From the NCBI RefSeq assembly GCF_020544405.1, contig NZ_CP065410.1, forward strand, positions 2,418,001 through 2,482,000: DNA of 64,000 bases. Reading direction: 5' to 3'. The stretch is from Pseudomonas sp. IAC-BECa141. Its GTDB lineage: Bacteria; Pseudomonadota; Gammaproteobacteria; Pseudomonadales; Pseudomonadaceae. Numbering within the stretch: position 1 is the stretch's first letter; each line of letters starts with the position of its first letter. Below, piece after piece: positions 8,191-16,887 of the stretch. The notes under the pieces are model-generated. The model was not told where the DNA came from. It did no database searches and was given only the letters and a program-made list of their open reading frames with translations. Made by a program: the position numbers and the translations under genes.

Positions 8191-8811
8191 TCACTCGGTG
8201 TCGTACATTAACTCTAATCTTTCGATCCATTCATCAGTTGCGCGAAACCTCGAATAATAAGATTGCTTTTCGACGTCACTCAATTGAGTGAAAAAACTGA
8301 AAAAATAGTTGTGGTCGTAATATTCTTGAGCACCTTGCATGCTGCCTCCCCACCAAGAAGGCTCGTAGCCTTCGAACGCAAACCATGGCGGAGGAACCGC
8401 GAATTTTTTGCGGTTAAGCATCGTTAGAAAGTGAAGGCTGTTCGTTATCAAACGAATAGTGACGGAGTTGAATTCTCTAGTAGATGCGAAGAATATCAGT
8501 CGGTCTCCGCTCAAAGCGTTTTCGTATTCAAATACCGGAAGATCATTGAAGGTTCTTTCAGTATTTTTTCTGAAGTGAGATTCAACGAGTGCTTCGAATT
8601 CAACTAAATCTTTAGGTTCGATAAGGAACTGCGAAAAAAATGCGCAGATATCGGCGCTTTCCAATGAGGTAGTGGGAGGCTGAACGGGTAGGTTGGTATG
8701 AGCTAAAGGCCGAGAGAATAAGCTTTTAAGCTCCTGCTTGCTGTACCCGGCAATTTGCTCTTGTCTAGGTTCTGGCTTCAGCAGTGTAATTATTTTTTTG
8801 ATAAAACTCAT
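8191..8811 (-). CDS. Putative immunity protein of the adjacent toxin
   Basis: A 206-residue protein without signal peptide, acidic at its C-terminus, with a distinctive aromatic stretch (SWWGGSMQGAQEYYDHNYFF, residues about 155-175). It is the last gene of the four-gene minus-strand operon that starts with a PAAR protein, and its ATG lies 7 nt after the toxin stop codon. In such type VI cargo operons the gene after the toxin normally encodes the cognate immunity protein. That role is inferred from position only; no sequence family is recognised. It is AT-richer than the core genome around it. Confidence 0.6.
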   Translation of the reverse strand: MSFIKKIITLLKPEPRQEQIAGYSKQELKSLFSRPLAHTNLPVQPPTTSLESADICAFFSQFLIEPKDLVEFEALVESHFRKNTERTFNDLPVFEYENALSGDRLIFFASTREFNSVTIRLITNSLHFLTMLNRKKFAVPPPWFAFEGYEPSWWGGSMQGAQEYYDHNYFFSFFTQLSDVEKQSYYSRFRATDEWIERLELMYDTE

Positions 8812-8818
8812 GCTGCTC

Positions 8819-9712
8819 TCACTCTTGCATATATTCAGTTAGCCAAGTAGCACCTAAATAACCGGCAGTGCCAAATATAATGCCCCCGATAGCACCGCTG
8901 ACAACTGCGCCAGGGCCTGTTTCGATTCCCACTGCTGCTCCGACCACCACGCCAATCCTGGCGCCGGCTATCGCCGCACCCCAGCCACCAGCCTGTTTGA
9001 CAACCTCAACGGATATAGGCTTGATGCTGTTTTGTTTAATTGACTCTTCAGTCGCGATCTTCAGATCGTATGCAGTGAATGCAATCCCGAACACCCGCAC
9101 AACTCTTGCGCCTTTTATAAAGGCGTTTGTGACTTTGTGGGAGGTCGGTGTGAAAATCGCCTTCGCTGGGACTTTATCTGCTTGAACTAAAACTTCTTTG
9201 TCGATGTTCTTTACCCAGCCAGCAATTTCATCGATTTTTGCTACGTTTTTTGGTGCGTGTTTTTTGTAGTCTTCAAGGGCTTTTAGAATTTCATCAGTTG
9301 ATACTAGCTTTGCGCCTGCGGCTTTAGCTTTCTCAATATCAATGTAGACAGTTTTTCCTTCAAATCTTGGTGAGCCATTCGGGAATTCGGAGCTCGTAGA
9401 AATATAGCCTGAGGGGTACTTTCGGCTACTGTAAACATGTTGGGCAACTGTGGCGCCAGAATCCGGTGCAACAGAACGCATTCCGTATTTTTCCGGCCAG
9501 ATCTCGTTTTTGATCTGAAGTTCGGAAAGATTTTTTGCAATCAGGTGAGGGTTGTCGGGCGACGAGTAAATTTTCCTGACTAGGAATCCGTCCTTGCCGA
9601 TCTCATCTACCACAACAAATAAATGAATATTGGCCGGCATCAAATAGCCGGGCACATTGCTAACGGAGTTTGCCTGCTTGTTTGTTGGTATTTTGCAAGA
9701 GAACTCCGTCAT
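8819..9712 (-). CDS. Probable T6SS-delivered toxin, ADP-ribosyltransferase-like with Gly-rich membrane segment
   Basis: The 297-residue product shows, at about residues 30-190, a pattern resembling cholera-toxin-type ADP-ribosyltransferases: an N-terminal strand ending FLVRKIY, a YISTS strand (STS at 105-107), VYIDI at 122-126, and KEVLVQADKVPAKAI at 172-186 with a candidate catalytic glutamate (E173). Residues 241-290 form a glycine-zipper hydrophobic region. The gene follows a PAAR gene and a TTR-like adaptor with an ATGA overlap, and precedes a putative immunity gene. The ATG at 9712 follows GGGAGGACGT, a strong ribosome site. The enzymatic call is inference from motif order; a pore-forming mode through the C-terminal segment is an alternative. 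Confidence 0.5.
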   Translation of the reverse strand: MTEFSCKIPTNKQANSVSNVPGYLMPANIHLFVVVDEIGKDGFLVRKIYSSPDNPHLIAKNLSELQIKNEIWPEKYGMRSVAPDSGATVAQHVYSSRKYPSGYISTSSEFPNGSPRFEGKTVYIDIEKAKAAGAKLVSTDEILKALEDYKKHAPKNVAKIDEIAGWVKNIDKEVLVQADKVPAKAIFTPTSHKVTNAFIKGARVVRVFGIAFTAYDLKIATEESIKQNSIKPISVEVVKQAGGWGAAIAGARIGVVVGAAVGIETGPGAVVSGAIGGIIFGTAGYLGATWLTEYMQE

Positions 9713-9915
9713 ACGTCCTCCCATTTTTCAAGCGCGGCTACACCGGTTGTCACTTCAAGGGTTTCTTGCTTGCTAGTTGAGATGCGAGGTGTGTGACCAG
9801 ATTCATCAGAAAAGCCTGTATAAACCCTGCCTGCTTCGTCTTTGATGTGGTACGGCACATTGGCGAGGGGCTGGCCGTCACTCCCGACGATGCAAAACTT
9901 TTCGTCAAATTTCAT
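9709..9915 (-). CDS. Stand-alone TTR-like adaptor domain of a T6SS cargo operon
   Basis: This 68-residue protein (KFDEKFCIVGSDGQPLANVP at residues 2-21, then TGFSDESGHTPRI) matches the transthyretin-like beta-sandwich often found at the C-terminus of VgrG or between PAAR and toxin domains. Here it is its own ORF. Its ATG overlaps the PAAR stop (ATGA) and its stop overlaps the toxin start (ATGA), so the three are probably translationally coupled. Its likely job is to bridge the spike tip and the toxin. Confidence 0.65.
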   Translation of the reverse strand: MKFDEKFCIVGSDGQPLANVPYHIKDEAGRVYTGFSDESGHTPRISTSKQETLEVTTGVAALEKWEDV

Positions 9916-10247
9916 GGCCCAGAGAGGCATGGCTGACGGGGGATGAATTCTGCGGGTGTGTGCGAATTTCCGATAATTACAGTTGATGAGCCGGCGATTA
10001 CTTTATTGCCGTGGCCTCCGACACTTCCCACAGTTGCGGCAGGCATGCCGTTGATGAGCACGCTAGACGCAACGTCTCCCACGATGGGGCTGCCACAGGC
10101 ACTCTGATCGTTCTGTCTGGCCGCGGGTAGACCATCAAAAAAAACGTCGGGGGAGCCAGCAGCGATAGGATTGACGCCATGCCCAGGTAGCGGACAGGAA
10201 GTTGGATCAGTAACTCGGGCAGCAGGTTTTCCAGACACAGTGAACAT
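9912..10247 (-). CDS. PAAR-domain spike-tip protein
   Basis: A 111-residue PAAR protein with the characteristic repeats: RVTDPTSCPLPGHG near the N-terminus, VFFDGLPAARQNDQSACGS, then VGGHGNKVIAGSSTVIIGN. PAAR proteins cap the VgrG spike of type VI secretion systems and carry toxins. The His and Cys of these motifs are the usual zinc ligands. It heads a four-gene minus-strand operon. No VgrG, Hcp or structural T6SS gene is in the window, so this is an orphan cargo island served from elsewhere. Confidence 0.88.
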   Translation of the reverse strand: MFTVSGKPAARVTDPTSCPLPGHGVNPIAAGSPDVFFDGLPAARQNDQSACGSPIVGDVASSVLINGMPAATVGSVGGHGNKVIAGSSTVIIGNSHTPAEFIPRQPCLSGP

Positions 10248-10404
10248 CCTTGTAAATACGCTGTTTTGGAAATGTTACACAAAAGAAGGTGGTTTGGACC
10301 ATTTCACTCGTTCCCCACATCTCATCACCAAAGGTTCCCCCATCCACACCACGTCGTAGACTGCGAAACAAGTTGTAACGCCTCTCCCACGGACGGATCC
10401 GCGC

Positions 10405-10794
10405 ATGATTCAGATCGGCAGCCGCAACAACGCCCCCACGCCGCAGCACAAAACCCAGGACATCTACATCTTCAGCATCGACCTGTCGCGCCCGGCGACG
10501 CCGTTCTGTTTCGAGCAATCGATTGGCGGCGGGCATGTCGAGCAGGGCGGTGCGCGGTGGCTGGCGCTGGATGAGCTGGATGGCTGGCCCGGGGAGTGGC
10601 GCGAGCATTTGAATAAGGCCAATTGCGCCTGGGTGGCCGAGTTGCTGGATGCGCACCCGGGGGAGGGTCAGGCTGATCTGGTCTCGCTGATCCTCCAGCG
10701 CTACGCCGAGCCGGCGCAGCCATCCGGGCGTTTGCAGGCGATTGGGCGCTGGTTCAAGCGTCACTTCTATATTGGCGGCCGGTACGGCGTCTGA
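10405..10794 (+). CDS. Hypothetical protein upstream of an HD hydrolase
   Basis: A 129-residue ORF with codon use like its neighbours, ending 15 nt before the HD-domain gene and probably cotranscribed with it. Visible features are GGARWLALDELDGWPGEW in the middle and a basic, aromatic C-terminus (RWFKRHFYIGGRYGV). The WLALDEL stretch faintly recalls the C-terminal part of NUDIX hydrolases, but no NUDIX box is present. No clear ribosome site precedes the ATG, so the true start is uncertain. Confidence 0.55.
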   Translation: MIQIGSRNNAPTPQHKTQDIYIFSIDLSRPATPFCFEQSIGGGHVEQGGARWLALDELDGWPGEWREHLNKANCAWVAELLDAHPGEGQADLVSLILQRYAEPAQPSGRLQAIGRWFKRHFYIGGRYGV

Positions 10795-10809
10795 CCCGAG
10801 GAAACACCC

Positions 10810-11232
10810 ATGACCCAGACTCTGGAACGCGCCATCGCCATTGCTGCCACAGCCCACGCGGGGCAGGTAGACAAGGGCGGTGCGCCGTACATTTTGCATC
10901 CGCTGAAAGTCATGTTGCGCATGAGTAGCCTGGAAGAACGCATCGTCGCGGTGCTGCACGATGTGGTCGAGGATTGCGGCATCAGTCTGGAGGATTTGCG
11001 CAAGGAAGGTTTTAGCGAAGCCGTTTTGTCCGCCATCGAATCGGTGACCAAAGTGCCCGGTGAATCCTATGAGGACTTTGTCGAACGTGCGGCGCAGAAC
11101 CCGATCGGGCGGGTGGTGAAACTGGCGGATCTGGAAGAGAACAGCGACCTGTCGCGGATTGCCTCGCCGAGTTGGGAGGATCTGGAGCGGATCGAAAAAT
11201 ATCGGCGGGCGATTGGACGGCTGCGCGCCTGA
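10810..11232 (+). CDS. HD-domain metal-dependent phosphohydrolase (MESH1/SpoT-like)
   Basis: This 140-residue protein matches the small stand-alone HD hydrolases related to the hydrolase half of RelA/SpoT. Likely metal ligands are H30 (YILHP), H50-D51 (LHDVVED) and D107 (KLADLEEN), the usual order. Such enzymes can hydrolyse (p)ppGpp or NADPH, but the substrate cannot be deduced. It lies in a short plus-strand group with the gene at 10405 and the membrane protein at 11261. Confidence 0.8.
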   Translation: MTQTLERAIAIAATAHAGQVDKGGAPYILHPLKVMLRMSSLEERIVAVLHDVVEDCGISLEDLRKEGFSEAVLSAIESVTKVPGESYEDFVERAAQNPIGRVVKLADLEENSDLSRIASPSWEDLERIEKYRRAIGRLRA

Positions 11233-11260
11233 CTCAAATTGAATAGCCAGGAAGGCGACC

Positions 11261-12280
11261 ATGAAATCCATTCTGTGTTTGTTGATTGCTGCCGGCTTCG
11301 GCGCTCTGTTGCAGTTCGAAGGCGTGCCCCACGGTTTGCTGTTGGGCTCGATTCTTGTCACTGCACTTGTCGTTACCAAATTCGGCTTCGCACCTAAAAC
11401 TCCCTACGGCCTGGGTTACATTCAGGTCACGCTGGGGATTGCCACCGGGTTGATGTTCGATGCATGGGACAGCGCGACTGTTTCGACGATGTTGCCGAGC
11501 CTTGGCGTGTTGCTGTTGTGTCTGGCGGTGCAAGTCGCGCTTTCCGCGCTGTGGCTGTCGCGCGGCGCAGGATGGAATCGCACGGACGCGCTGCTGGCGG
11601 TATATCCGGGCGCGTTGGCGGCGGTGTTCGATTTGCTGGAATCGCATCAGGCATCGAGCAAGGTGATCATCGTGCACTTGATGCGCCTGCTGCTGATCAC
11701 GGTGCTGGTGAGTTTGCTGATTCCCGGATCGGCGCCGGTTGACGTGACCGAGGTCCCGCCGCTGTCGACGGGCATGGCGTTGACCGTGCTGTCGGTGATC
11801 GGTTTGAGCTTGGTGGTCGGGCGCTTGCTGCTCGCCGTCGGTGTGCCGGCGCCGTTCATGCTGACGGCAATCATCATCACCGCCGTGTTTGTGAAATCAG
11901 GGTGGCTGCAGGGCTTTCACATGCCGGACTGGAGTTTGAATCTAGCGGCGCTGATTCTCGGTGCGCGGATCGGCTCCCGTTTTCAGGGATTGGGCCTCGC
12001 GGAACTGGGACGTCATGGCCGCACGGCGCTGGTGTCGGTCGGTTTGATGATTCTGGTCGCGGCGATTTTTGCATTGGCGGCGGCGCGGTTGCTGGGCAGC
12101 GATGCGTTGTCGCTTTGGCTCGCCTACATGCCGGGGGCCATCGAAACCATCGCGATTGTTGCGTTCGCCGGCGGGCTGAACGTGGTGTTTATCCTCACTC
12201 ATCATCTGGCGCGAATGGTGGTGCTGCACTTTGCACCGGCATTGTTGGTGCAGGTACGGCGGGTGCGAGAAGACGCTTGA
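11261..12280 (+). CDS. AbrB-family (AmoA-like) integral membrane protein
   Basis: 339 residues with about ten hydrophobic segments in two similar halves (repeated GLGYIQVTLGIATGLM-like and LILGARIGSRF-like glycine-rich stretches). This is typical of the family misleadingly called AbrB or ammonia monooxygenase, which is thought to be transport-related. Substrate unknown. It starts 28 nt after the HD gene and ends 18 nt before the convergent efflux operon. Confidence 0.7.
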   Translation: MKSILCLLIAAGFGALLQFEGVPHGLLLGSILVTALVVTKFGFAPKTPYGLGYIQVTLGIATGLMFDAWDSATVSTMLPSLGVLLLCLAVQVALSALWLSRGAGWNRTDALLAVYPGALAAVFDLLESHQASSKVIIVHLMRLLLITVLVSLLIPGSAPVDVTEVPPLSTGMALTVLSVIGLSLVVGRLLLAVGVPAPFMLTAIIITAVFVKSGWLQGFHMPDWSLNLAALILGARIGSRFQGLGLAELGRHGRTALVSVGLMILVAAIFALAAARLLGSDALSLWLAYMPGAIETIAIVAFAGGLNVVFILTHHLARMVVLHFAPALLVQVRRVREDA

Positions 12281-12298
12281 TGATTCCGCGCACGGTCG

Positions 12299-13336
12299 TC
12301 AGGTCACACCCTGACGACTCTCCCGGTTTGCCACCAGCAAATGCATCATCACCCCGGCATAAACCGTCACCAGAATGAACAACCCCATCCTCACCGCAAA
12401 CGCGGTGTAAACATCTTTGCCCACGGCACTGTCCTCCACCGATTGCCCGAGCAGGATGATCATGGTGATCAAAGTATTGAGCCAGAACCCCGGCGTCAGT
12501 TGCGTCGAGTGCAGCCGATAGAGTTTGCGCGCTACAAGCAGCCCGAACAGCAGCATCCACAGAAAGAACATCCACAGGTGCACGAACAGGCTCAACGCGC
12601 ACCAGAACAGCACCGCCAGCAGCCCGCCGAGCAAGGTCGAGCCGAGCAGTTCGCGCCCGGCGTGGTGGGTGCGGGTGGTGGTGCTTTGCTGGCCGAGGCT
12701 GACGGCTTTGAGGATGATCGGCAGGTAGCTGGCGGGGTCGATCAGCACCAGCAGGAAGGTCGGCAACACGATCAATGTCGCGCGCATCGCTACGCGGGGC
12801 ACGTCTTCGGCGGGCAGGGCGGGAGCGGGTGGTGGCGCGGGGCTGTTGGCCGGTTCCGGGAACAGGACGTGGCTCAGGCCGACGATGACGACGGCCAGCA
12901 ACAGGCCTTTGACCAGCGCGCCGATCACCGCCATCGCCAGCTCGAATGAGGCGAAGCCTGCGGCGGAAATCATGGTCATGCCGATCACCAGAAACGTCAT
13001 GATCAGCACGTTGCCGCCGCGCAAACCGTAAGTGAACACCAGAAACAGCCCGACACCGATCAGCAGCACGCCGCATACCGGGTAATACCGCAGCAACGGC
13101 ACCAGCAACAGGCCGAGACTGGTGGTGAGTGCGGCGACCAATGTCAGCACCAGCGCCATTTTCACCGGCAACGGTCGAGGCATGCTGGCCAGCAGCAACA
13201 CCGCGAGCACCGGCGACAGAAACGACAGCGGCAAGGCGAGGCCGTAACTGGCGGCGGTACACAACGCCGTGCCGCAAGCCAGGCGCAAGGCCCGTTGCGC
13301 CGGGACGCTGCGCTCAATAGGCCGCTCAGTAGGCAT
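12299..13336 (-). CDS. DUF2955/FUSC-type inner membrane efflux subunit
   Basis: The 345-residue protein has about ten transmembrane stretches arranged as two blocks of membrane segments around a hydrophilic middle (about 165-205, proline/alanine-rich), as in DUF2955 proteins related to FUSC/AaeB exporters. It is the last gene of a three-gene unit: its ATG overlaps the end of the HlyD-like gene by 11 nt. Together with that gene and the NodT-like outer membrane protein it should form a tripartite aromatic-acid or drug exporter; substrate not deducible. Confidence 0.75.
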   Translation of the reverse strand: MPTERPIERSVPAQRALRLACGTALCTAASYGLALPLSFLSPVLAVLLLASMPRPLPVKMALVLTLVAALTTSLGLLLVPLLRYYPVCGVLLIGVGLFLVFTYGLRGGNVLIMTFLVIGMTMISAAGFASFELAMAVIGALVKGLLLAVVIVGLSHVLFPEPANSPAPPPAPALPAEDVPRVAMRATLIVLPTFLLVLIDPASYLPIILKAVSLGQQSTTTRTHHAGRELLGSTLLGGLLAVLFWCALSLFVHLWMFFLWMLLFGLLVARKLYRLHSTQLTPGFWLNTLITMIILLGQSVEDSAVGKDVYTAFAVRMGLFILVTVYAGVMMHLLVANRESRQGVT

Positions 13337-14423
13337 AGCTCAGCCAACTCATCAGCCAGACAAATACTCGCCCGAGTGGATTGAGCAGATTGCCTTCGCC
13401 GGGAAACGCCATGACTTCCGCCTGCCCGCCGGCACGAATCGAGCGACTCTCGAACAGGCGCTTTTTCGCCTCTTCGCTGAACTCGATGATCACCGGAAAG
13501 CGCTGGGCCGGACGCAGCCAGTCGCGGCTGTTCTGGATCGTCGGCAGCGTGCCGGGTGGCGGCGTCTGGCCGACGCTGACGCCATAACCGACGCTGCGTA
13601 CACGGCCGTCGAGCACTTCGCCGGGCAGGGCGTCGAGGATGATCGACACCGGCGTGCCGGGCTTGATCCGGCCAAGGTTGTTTTCGGTGAGGTCGGCGCT
13701 GACCCACACGTCCTGGATCGTGATCAGCGTCATCACCGGGCTGCCGGCAGCGGCAAACTGGCCGACGTCGGTGCGCAGGTCGGTGATCAGCCCCGCCGAG
13801 CGCGCGCGGATGCGGGTGTTGGCCAGATCCAGTTCGGCCTTGGCCAGTGTGGCGGCGGCGCTGAGCAGTTTGGCGTTGGTGTCGCTGTTGCCGCCTTCTT
13901 GCTCCTGCGCGCGCAGCACTTCGGCCCGGGCGGCGGCAACCTGGCTGAGCGCCGCTTCGTGGTTGGCCCGGGACACTTCCAGAAGTCTTACGGACACCGT
14001 GCCCGGATCTTCTTTATACAAGCCTTCCAGCCGTCGATTGTCCTGGCGCGCCTTGAGCTCGTTGGCCTGGGCCGCACGTAATGACGCCTGGGCTGACGCG
14101 ATGCCGGCGGTGCTGGCGCCGACCGTGCGCCGGGTGTTTTCCAGATCGGCGCGGGCCCGGTCGACAGCGATTTGCAGCGGCTGCGGATCGAGTTCGAAAA
14201 GGATGTCGCCGGCCTGCACGTCCTGATTGTTGCGTACGTTGACCTTGATCACCCGGCCCGCGACTTCCGCCGCCACCGGGATCACGAATGCGCCCACCCG
14301 TGCCTGCTGGGTATACGGCGTAAAGCGGTCGGCCAGCAGATACCAGACCAGGCTCAGCACAATCACCAGCAGCACCCAGCGGATGCCTTTTTTCGCCGGA
14401 TCCGGCGGTGCTTCATCACTCAT
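13326..14423 (-). CDS. HlyD/EmrA-type periplasmic adaptor
   Basis: 365 residues: one N-terminal transmembrane helix (about 14-32), then the lipoyl-like half motif GRVIKVNVRNNQDVQAGDIL (about 57-76), a long alpha-hairpin coiled coil (about 85-200) and a beta-barrel. This is the membrane-fusion protein of a tripartite efflux pump. It overlaps the nodT-like gene upstream by 8 nt and the DUF2955 gene downstream by 11 nt, so the three are translationally linked. Confidence 0.88.
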   Translation of the reverse strand: MSDEAPPDPAKKGIRWVLLVIVLSLVWYLLADRFTPYTQQARVGAFVIPVAAEVAGRVIKVNVRNNQDVQAGDILFELDPQPLQIAVDRARADLENTRRTVGASTAGIASAQASLRAAQANELKARQDNRRLEGLYKEDPGTVSVRLLEVSRANHEAALSQVAAARAEVLRAQEQEGGNSDTNAKLLSAAATLAKAELDLANTRIRARSAGLITDLRTDVGQFAAAGSPVMTLITIQDVWVSADLTENNLGRIKPGTPVSIILDALPGEVLDGRVRSVGYGVSVGQTPPPGTLPTIQNSRDWLRPAQRFPVIIEFSEEAKKRLFESRSIRAGGQAEVMAFPGEGNLLNPLGRVFVWLMSWLSYAY

Positions 14424-15969
14424 GGCGGTCTACCTGCGAGGGAATCGGATAGGTCGGTGTGGGCGGCGGGGCGCTCAGCAGATCCCCCCAGTCGGTGCGT
14501 TGCTGCATTTGCTGGCGGGTCGCTGGATCGATCTGCGGCCCGGCGCTTTGCCAGCCGCCGCCGACGGCGCGGTACAGGGCGATCAGGTTGCTCACGGCGT
14601 TGCTGCGGCTGACCAGATAGTTGTCCTGTAGCTCCAGCAACGCACGTTGGGCGTCGAGCACCCGCTGAAAGTCCGAATAACCTTCACGATATTGGGTGTT
14701 GGCCAGCACCAGCGAACGTCGCGCCGCACGTTCGGCCTCGCCGAGAATGCGCTCGCGTTCCAGCGCTTTGGTCAGGCCGCTGGCGGCATCGTCGGCTTCA
14801 CGGGCAGCCTGGCGGACCTTGTCGCGATAGGCTTCGATCAGTTGCTGCAAGCGCGCATCCTGCACGCGGATGTTGTTGTGGATGCGACCGTAGTCGAACA
14901 GGTTCCAGCGCAGGCTCGGGCCACCGATCAGGTCGAGGCTGCGCGGGGTGGCGCCGAGGGTGTCGCTGGACCAGACGATGCTGCCGAGCAGCGTCAGCGA
15001 CGGATACAGATCGGTTTCAGCTACGCCGACCAGCGCCGATTGCGCGGCAACGTTCAGCTCTGCCGCACGCACATCGGGACGGCGCAGCAGCAGGTTGGCC
15101 GGGACATCCTGCAGCACGGCGCGATCCACCAGCGGAATCAGCCCCGATTGTTCCGCCAGAAACGCCGCGCCACCGGGCGGCTGGCCGACCAGCACCGCCA
15201 GCGCATTACGGGTGCGCAGCAACTGGTCTTCGAACGCTGGAATGCTGCTCAGGGTGCCGAGGTATTGGGTTCTGGCTTGTTGCAGGTCGAGTTCGGCGGT
15301 CTGGCCGCTGCGAAAGAGTTTTTCGGTGATTTCGAAATTGCGTTTTTGCTGGGCGGCGTTTTCTCGGGCGACTCGCAGCCGGGCTTCGGTGGTGCGCAGG
15401 GCAAAGTAGGTGTCGGCCACCTGAGCGCGTAACAGAACGAGAGCGTCTTCGTAGTTGGCCTGGGCGGCGAAGTAGCTGGCGTCGGCGGACTCGATGGCGC
15501 GGCTGAAACGGCCCCAGAAATCCAGTTCCCAGCCGACATCGAATGCGGCGCTGTGCTGCCAGAAGTGCAAGTCCTGCGGATTGTTGCCACCGGATTGGTG
15601 GCGGTCGATGTACAGGCTGTCGGCGCTTGCCTGTTGCAATTGCGGGTAGCGACCGCTGTTGGCGATGCCCAGTTGCGCGCGGGCTTCGAGCACCCGCAGA
15701 CCGGCGATCTTCAGGCTGCTGTTGCGGGCTTCGGCGTCGCTGATCAAGCGGTCGAGCACCGGATCGGCAAACACCTGCCACCACTGACGCAGGTCCGGTA
15801 CCGCCCCGCGTTCGCTGGCCTGTTCCAGCGCCGGACTTTGCCACTGCTTGCTCCAGGCCTCGGCCGGTGGCTGGAAATCCGGGCCCAGCCGCAGGCAGCC
15901 ACCAAGGCTCAGCGCACCGAGCAGCAACAGGTGGCCGGGACGGATCAGCAGGGCTGGCGTTGCAGGCAT
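14416..15969 (-). CDS. NodT-family outer membrane efflux lipoprotein
   Basis: 517 residues with a lipoprotein signal (LLLLGALSLGGC, lipidated Cys near residue 25) and two repeated OEP/TolC domains with long helices. The ATG at 15969 is preferred over an upstream TTG because it gives a compact lipoprotein signal. As first gene of the efflux unit it would supply the outer membrane duct for the HlyD-like and DUF2955 partners. Confidence 0.88.
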   Translation of the reverse strand: MPATPALLIRPGHLLLLGALSLGGCLRLGPDFQPPAEAWSKQWQSPALEQASERGAVPDLRQWWQVFADPVLDRLISDAEARNSSLKIAGLRVLEARAQLGIANSGRYPQLQQASADSLYIDRHQSGGNNPQDLHFWQHSAAFDVGWELDFWGRFSRAIESADASYFAAQANYEDALVLLRAQVADTYFALRTTEARLRVARENAAQQKRNFEITEKLFRSGQTAELDLQQARTQYLGTLSSIPAFEDQLLRTRNALAVLVGQPPGGAAFLAEQSGLIPLVDRAVLQDVPANLLLRRPDVRAAELNVAAQSALVGVAETDLYPSLTLLGSIVWSSDTLGATPRSLDLIGGPSLRWNLFDYGRIHNNIRVQDARLQQLIEAYRDKVRQAAREADDAASGLTKALERERILGEAERAARRSLVLANTQYREGYSDFQRVLDAQRALLELQDNYLVSRSNAVSNLIALYRAVGGGWQSAGPQIDPATRQQMQQRTDWGDLLSAPPPTPTYPIPSQVDRHE

Positions 15970-16098
15970 ACCGGGTGGCCCCAACGGGAATTGTCACTGG
16001 AGCATAGACCGCAGATTGCAGGTTGATCGAAGCAATCAGCTGCTACGCTTTTTCAGGCGAACTTCACTGAACCGCCCCCGACGAAAAGGTAGGAAACC

Positions 16099-16614
16099 AT
16101 GGACACTGCTCAAGAACCGCTTGCCCCCGCCAGCGCCAATTGGCGATTCAAGGTCGGCGTGGCAATCCTCTGCCTGATGCTCGGTTCGTGGTTGATGGTG
16201 CCGCTTGCCGCCGCCCTCGATGTACCGGGCTCGAAAGTCGCGGCGCTAACCGGGGTGTTGTTCATCAGCAATAAAGTGCTGTTGCTGCTGGTGATTGCGG
16301 TGATGGGCAAGGCCGGGTTCGCTGAGCTCAAGCGCACGATTGGCCGCTATATCTCCGGCGTGATTCCGACCCCGGTGGCCGAAGTCAGCCCGATGCGCCA
16401 CAAGATCGGCGTGGTGATGTTCTGCCTGCCGCTGCTGTCGTCTTTCCTGGAGCCGTATTTCGACAACTTCTTTCCAGGCGTGCGGCCCAACCTCTGGCAG
16501 ATGCAGGCGCTGGGCGACTTGATGTTTGTCGGCAGCTTTTTCGTGCTGGGCGGCAATTTCTGGGACAAGGTGCACGCGTTGTTCGTGCGCAAGGCACGGG
16601 TGTTTACGGAATAA
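16099..16614 (+). CDS. Transporter-suffix-domain membrane protein
   Basis: 171 residues with four predicted transmembrane segments in two pairs (about 20-40, 50-75, 105-125, 135-155). The sequence matches the small family called transporter suffix domain proteins, in which this module also occurs fused to transporters. The ATG follows GGTAGGAAACC. Function unknown; it stands alone between divergent and convergent neighbours. Confidence 0.7.
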   Translation: MDTAQEPLAPASANWRFKVGVAILCLMLGSWLMVPLAAALDVPGSKVAALTGVLFISNKVLLLLVIAVMGKAGFAELKRTIGRYISGVIPTPVAEVSPMRHKIGVVMFCLPLLSSFLEPYFDNFFPGVRPNLWQMQALGDLMFVGSFFVLGGNFWDKVHALFVRKARVFTE

Positions 16615-16642
16615 AAGTGCACTTTTCAGCAATCGCCTTCGA

Positions 16643-16711
16643 TCAGGCATGCCCAAGCGCAATGGCAAACGATACGACGACCATGCAGGCAAAAGCGAAA
16701 TTGAGGTTCAT
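16643..16711 (-). CDS. Possible 22-residue single-pass membrane peptide
   Basis: A tiny ORF encoding an almost entirely hydrophobic peptide (MNLNFAFACMVVVSFAIALG then HA). The upstream stretch holds AAAGGACCAGG about 11 nt before the ATG, and a four-codon ORF overlaps its start. It looks like a small membrane protein, but with no homologue in view this remains tentative. Confidence 0.35.
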   Translation of the reverse strand: MNLNFAFACMVVVSFAIALGHA

Positions 16712-16887
16712 GGGGTGTTCATCCTGGTCCTTTTGAAAGTGCGGCCATTCTGCCGGGGGCAGGTCAAAAGAAAAAATTCGGCTTCGTGATTCCAATGATC
16801 GAAGCCATTGATACCGGCGTTGTGTTTGCCTGTTTGCTTGGCTAAGCTCGCAAAAACCTGCAATGACAAGCACAAACAGGCAAAACC

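Noticed and set aside
10207..11379. 390-residue minus-strand open frame across the HD hydrolase region
   Set aside because: It covers the PAAR start and two plus-strand genes with recognisable motifs; no motif of its own and no ribosome site.
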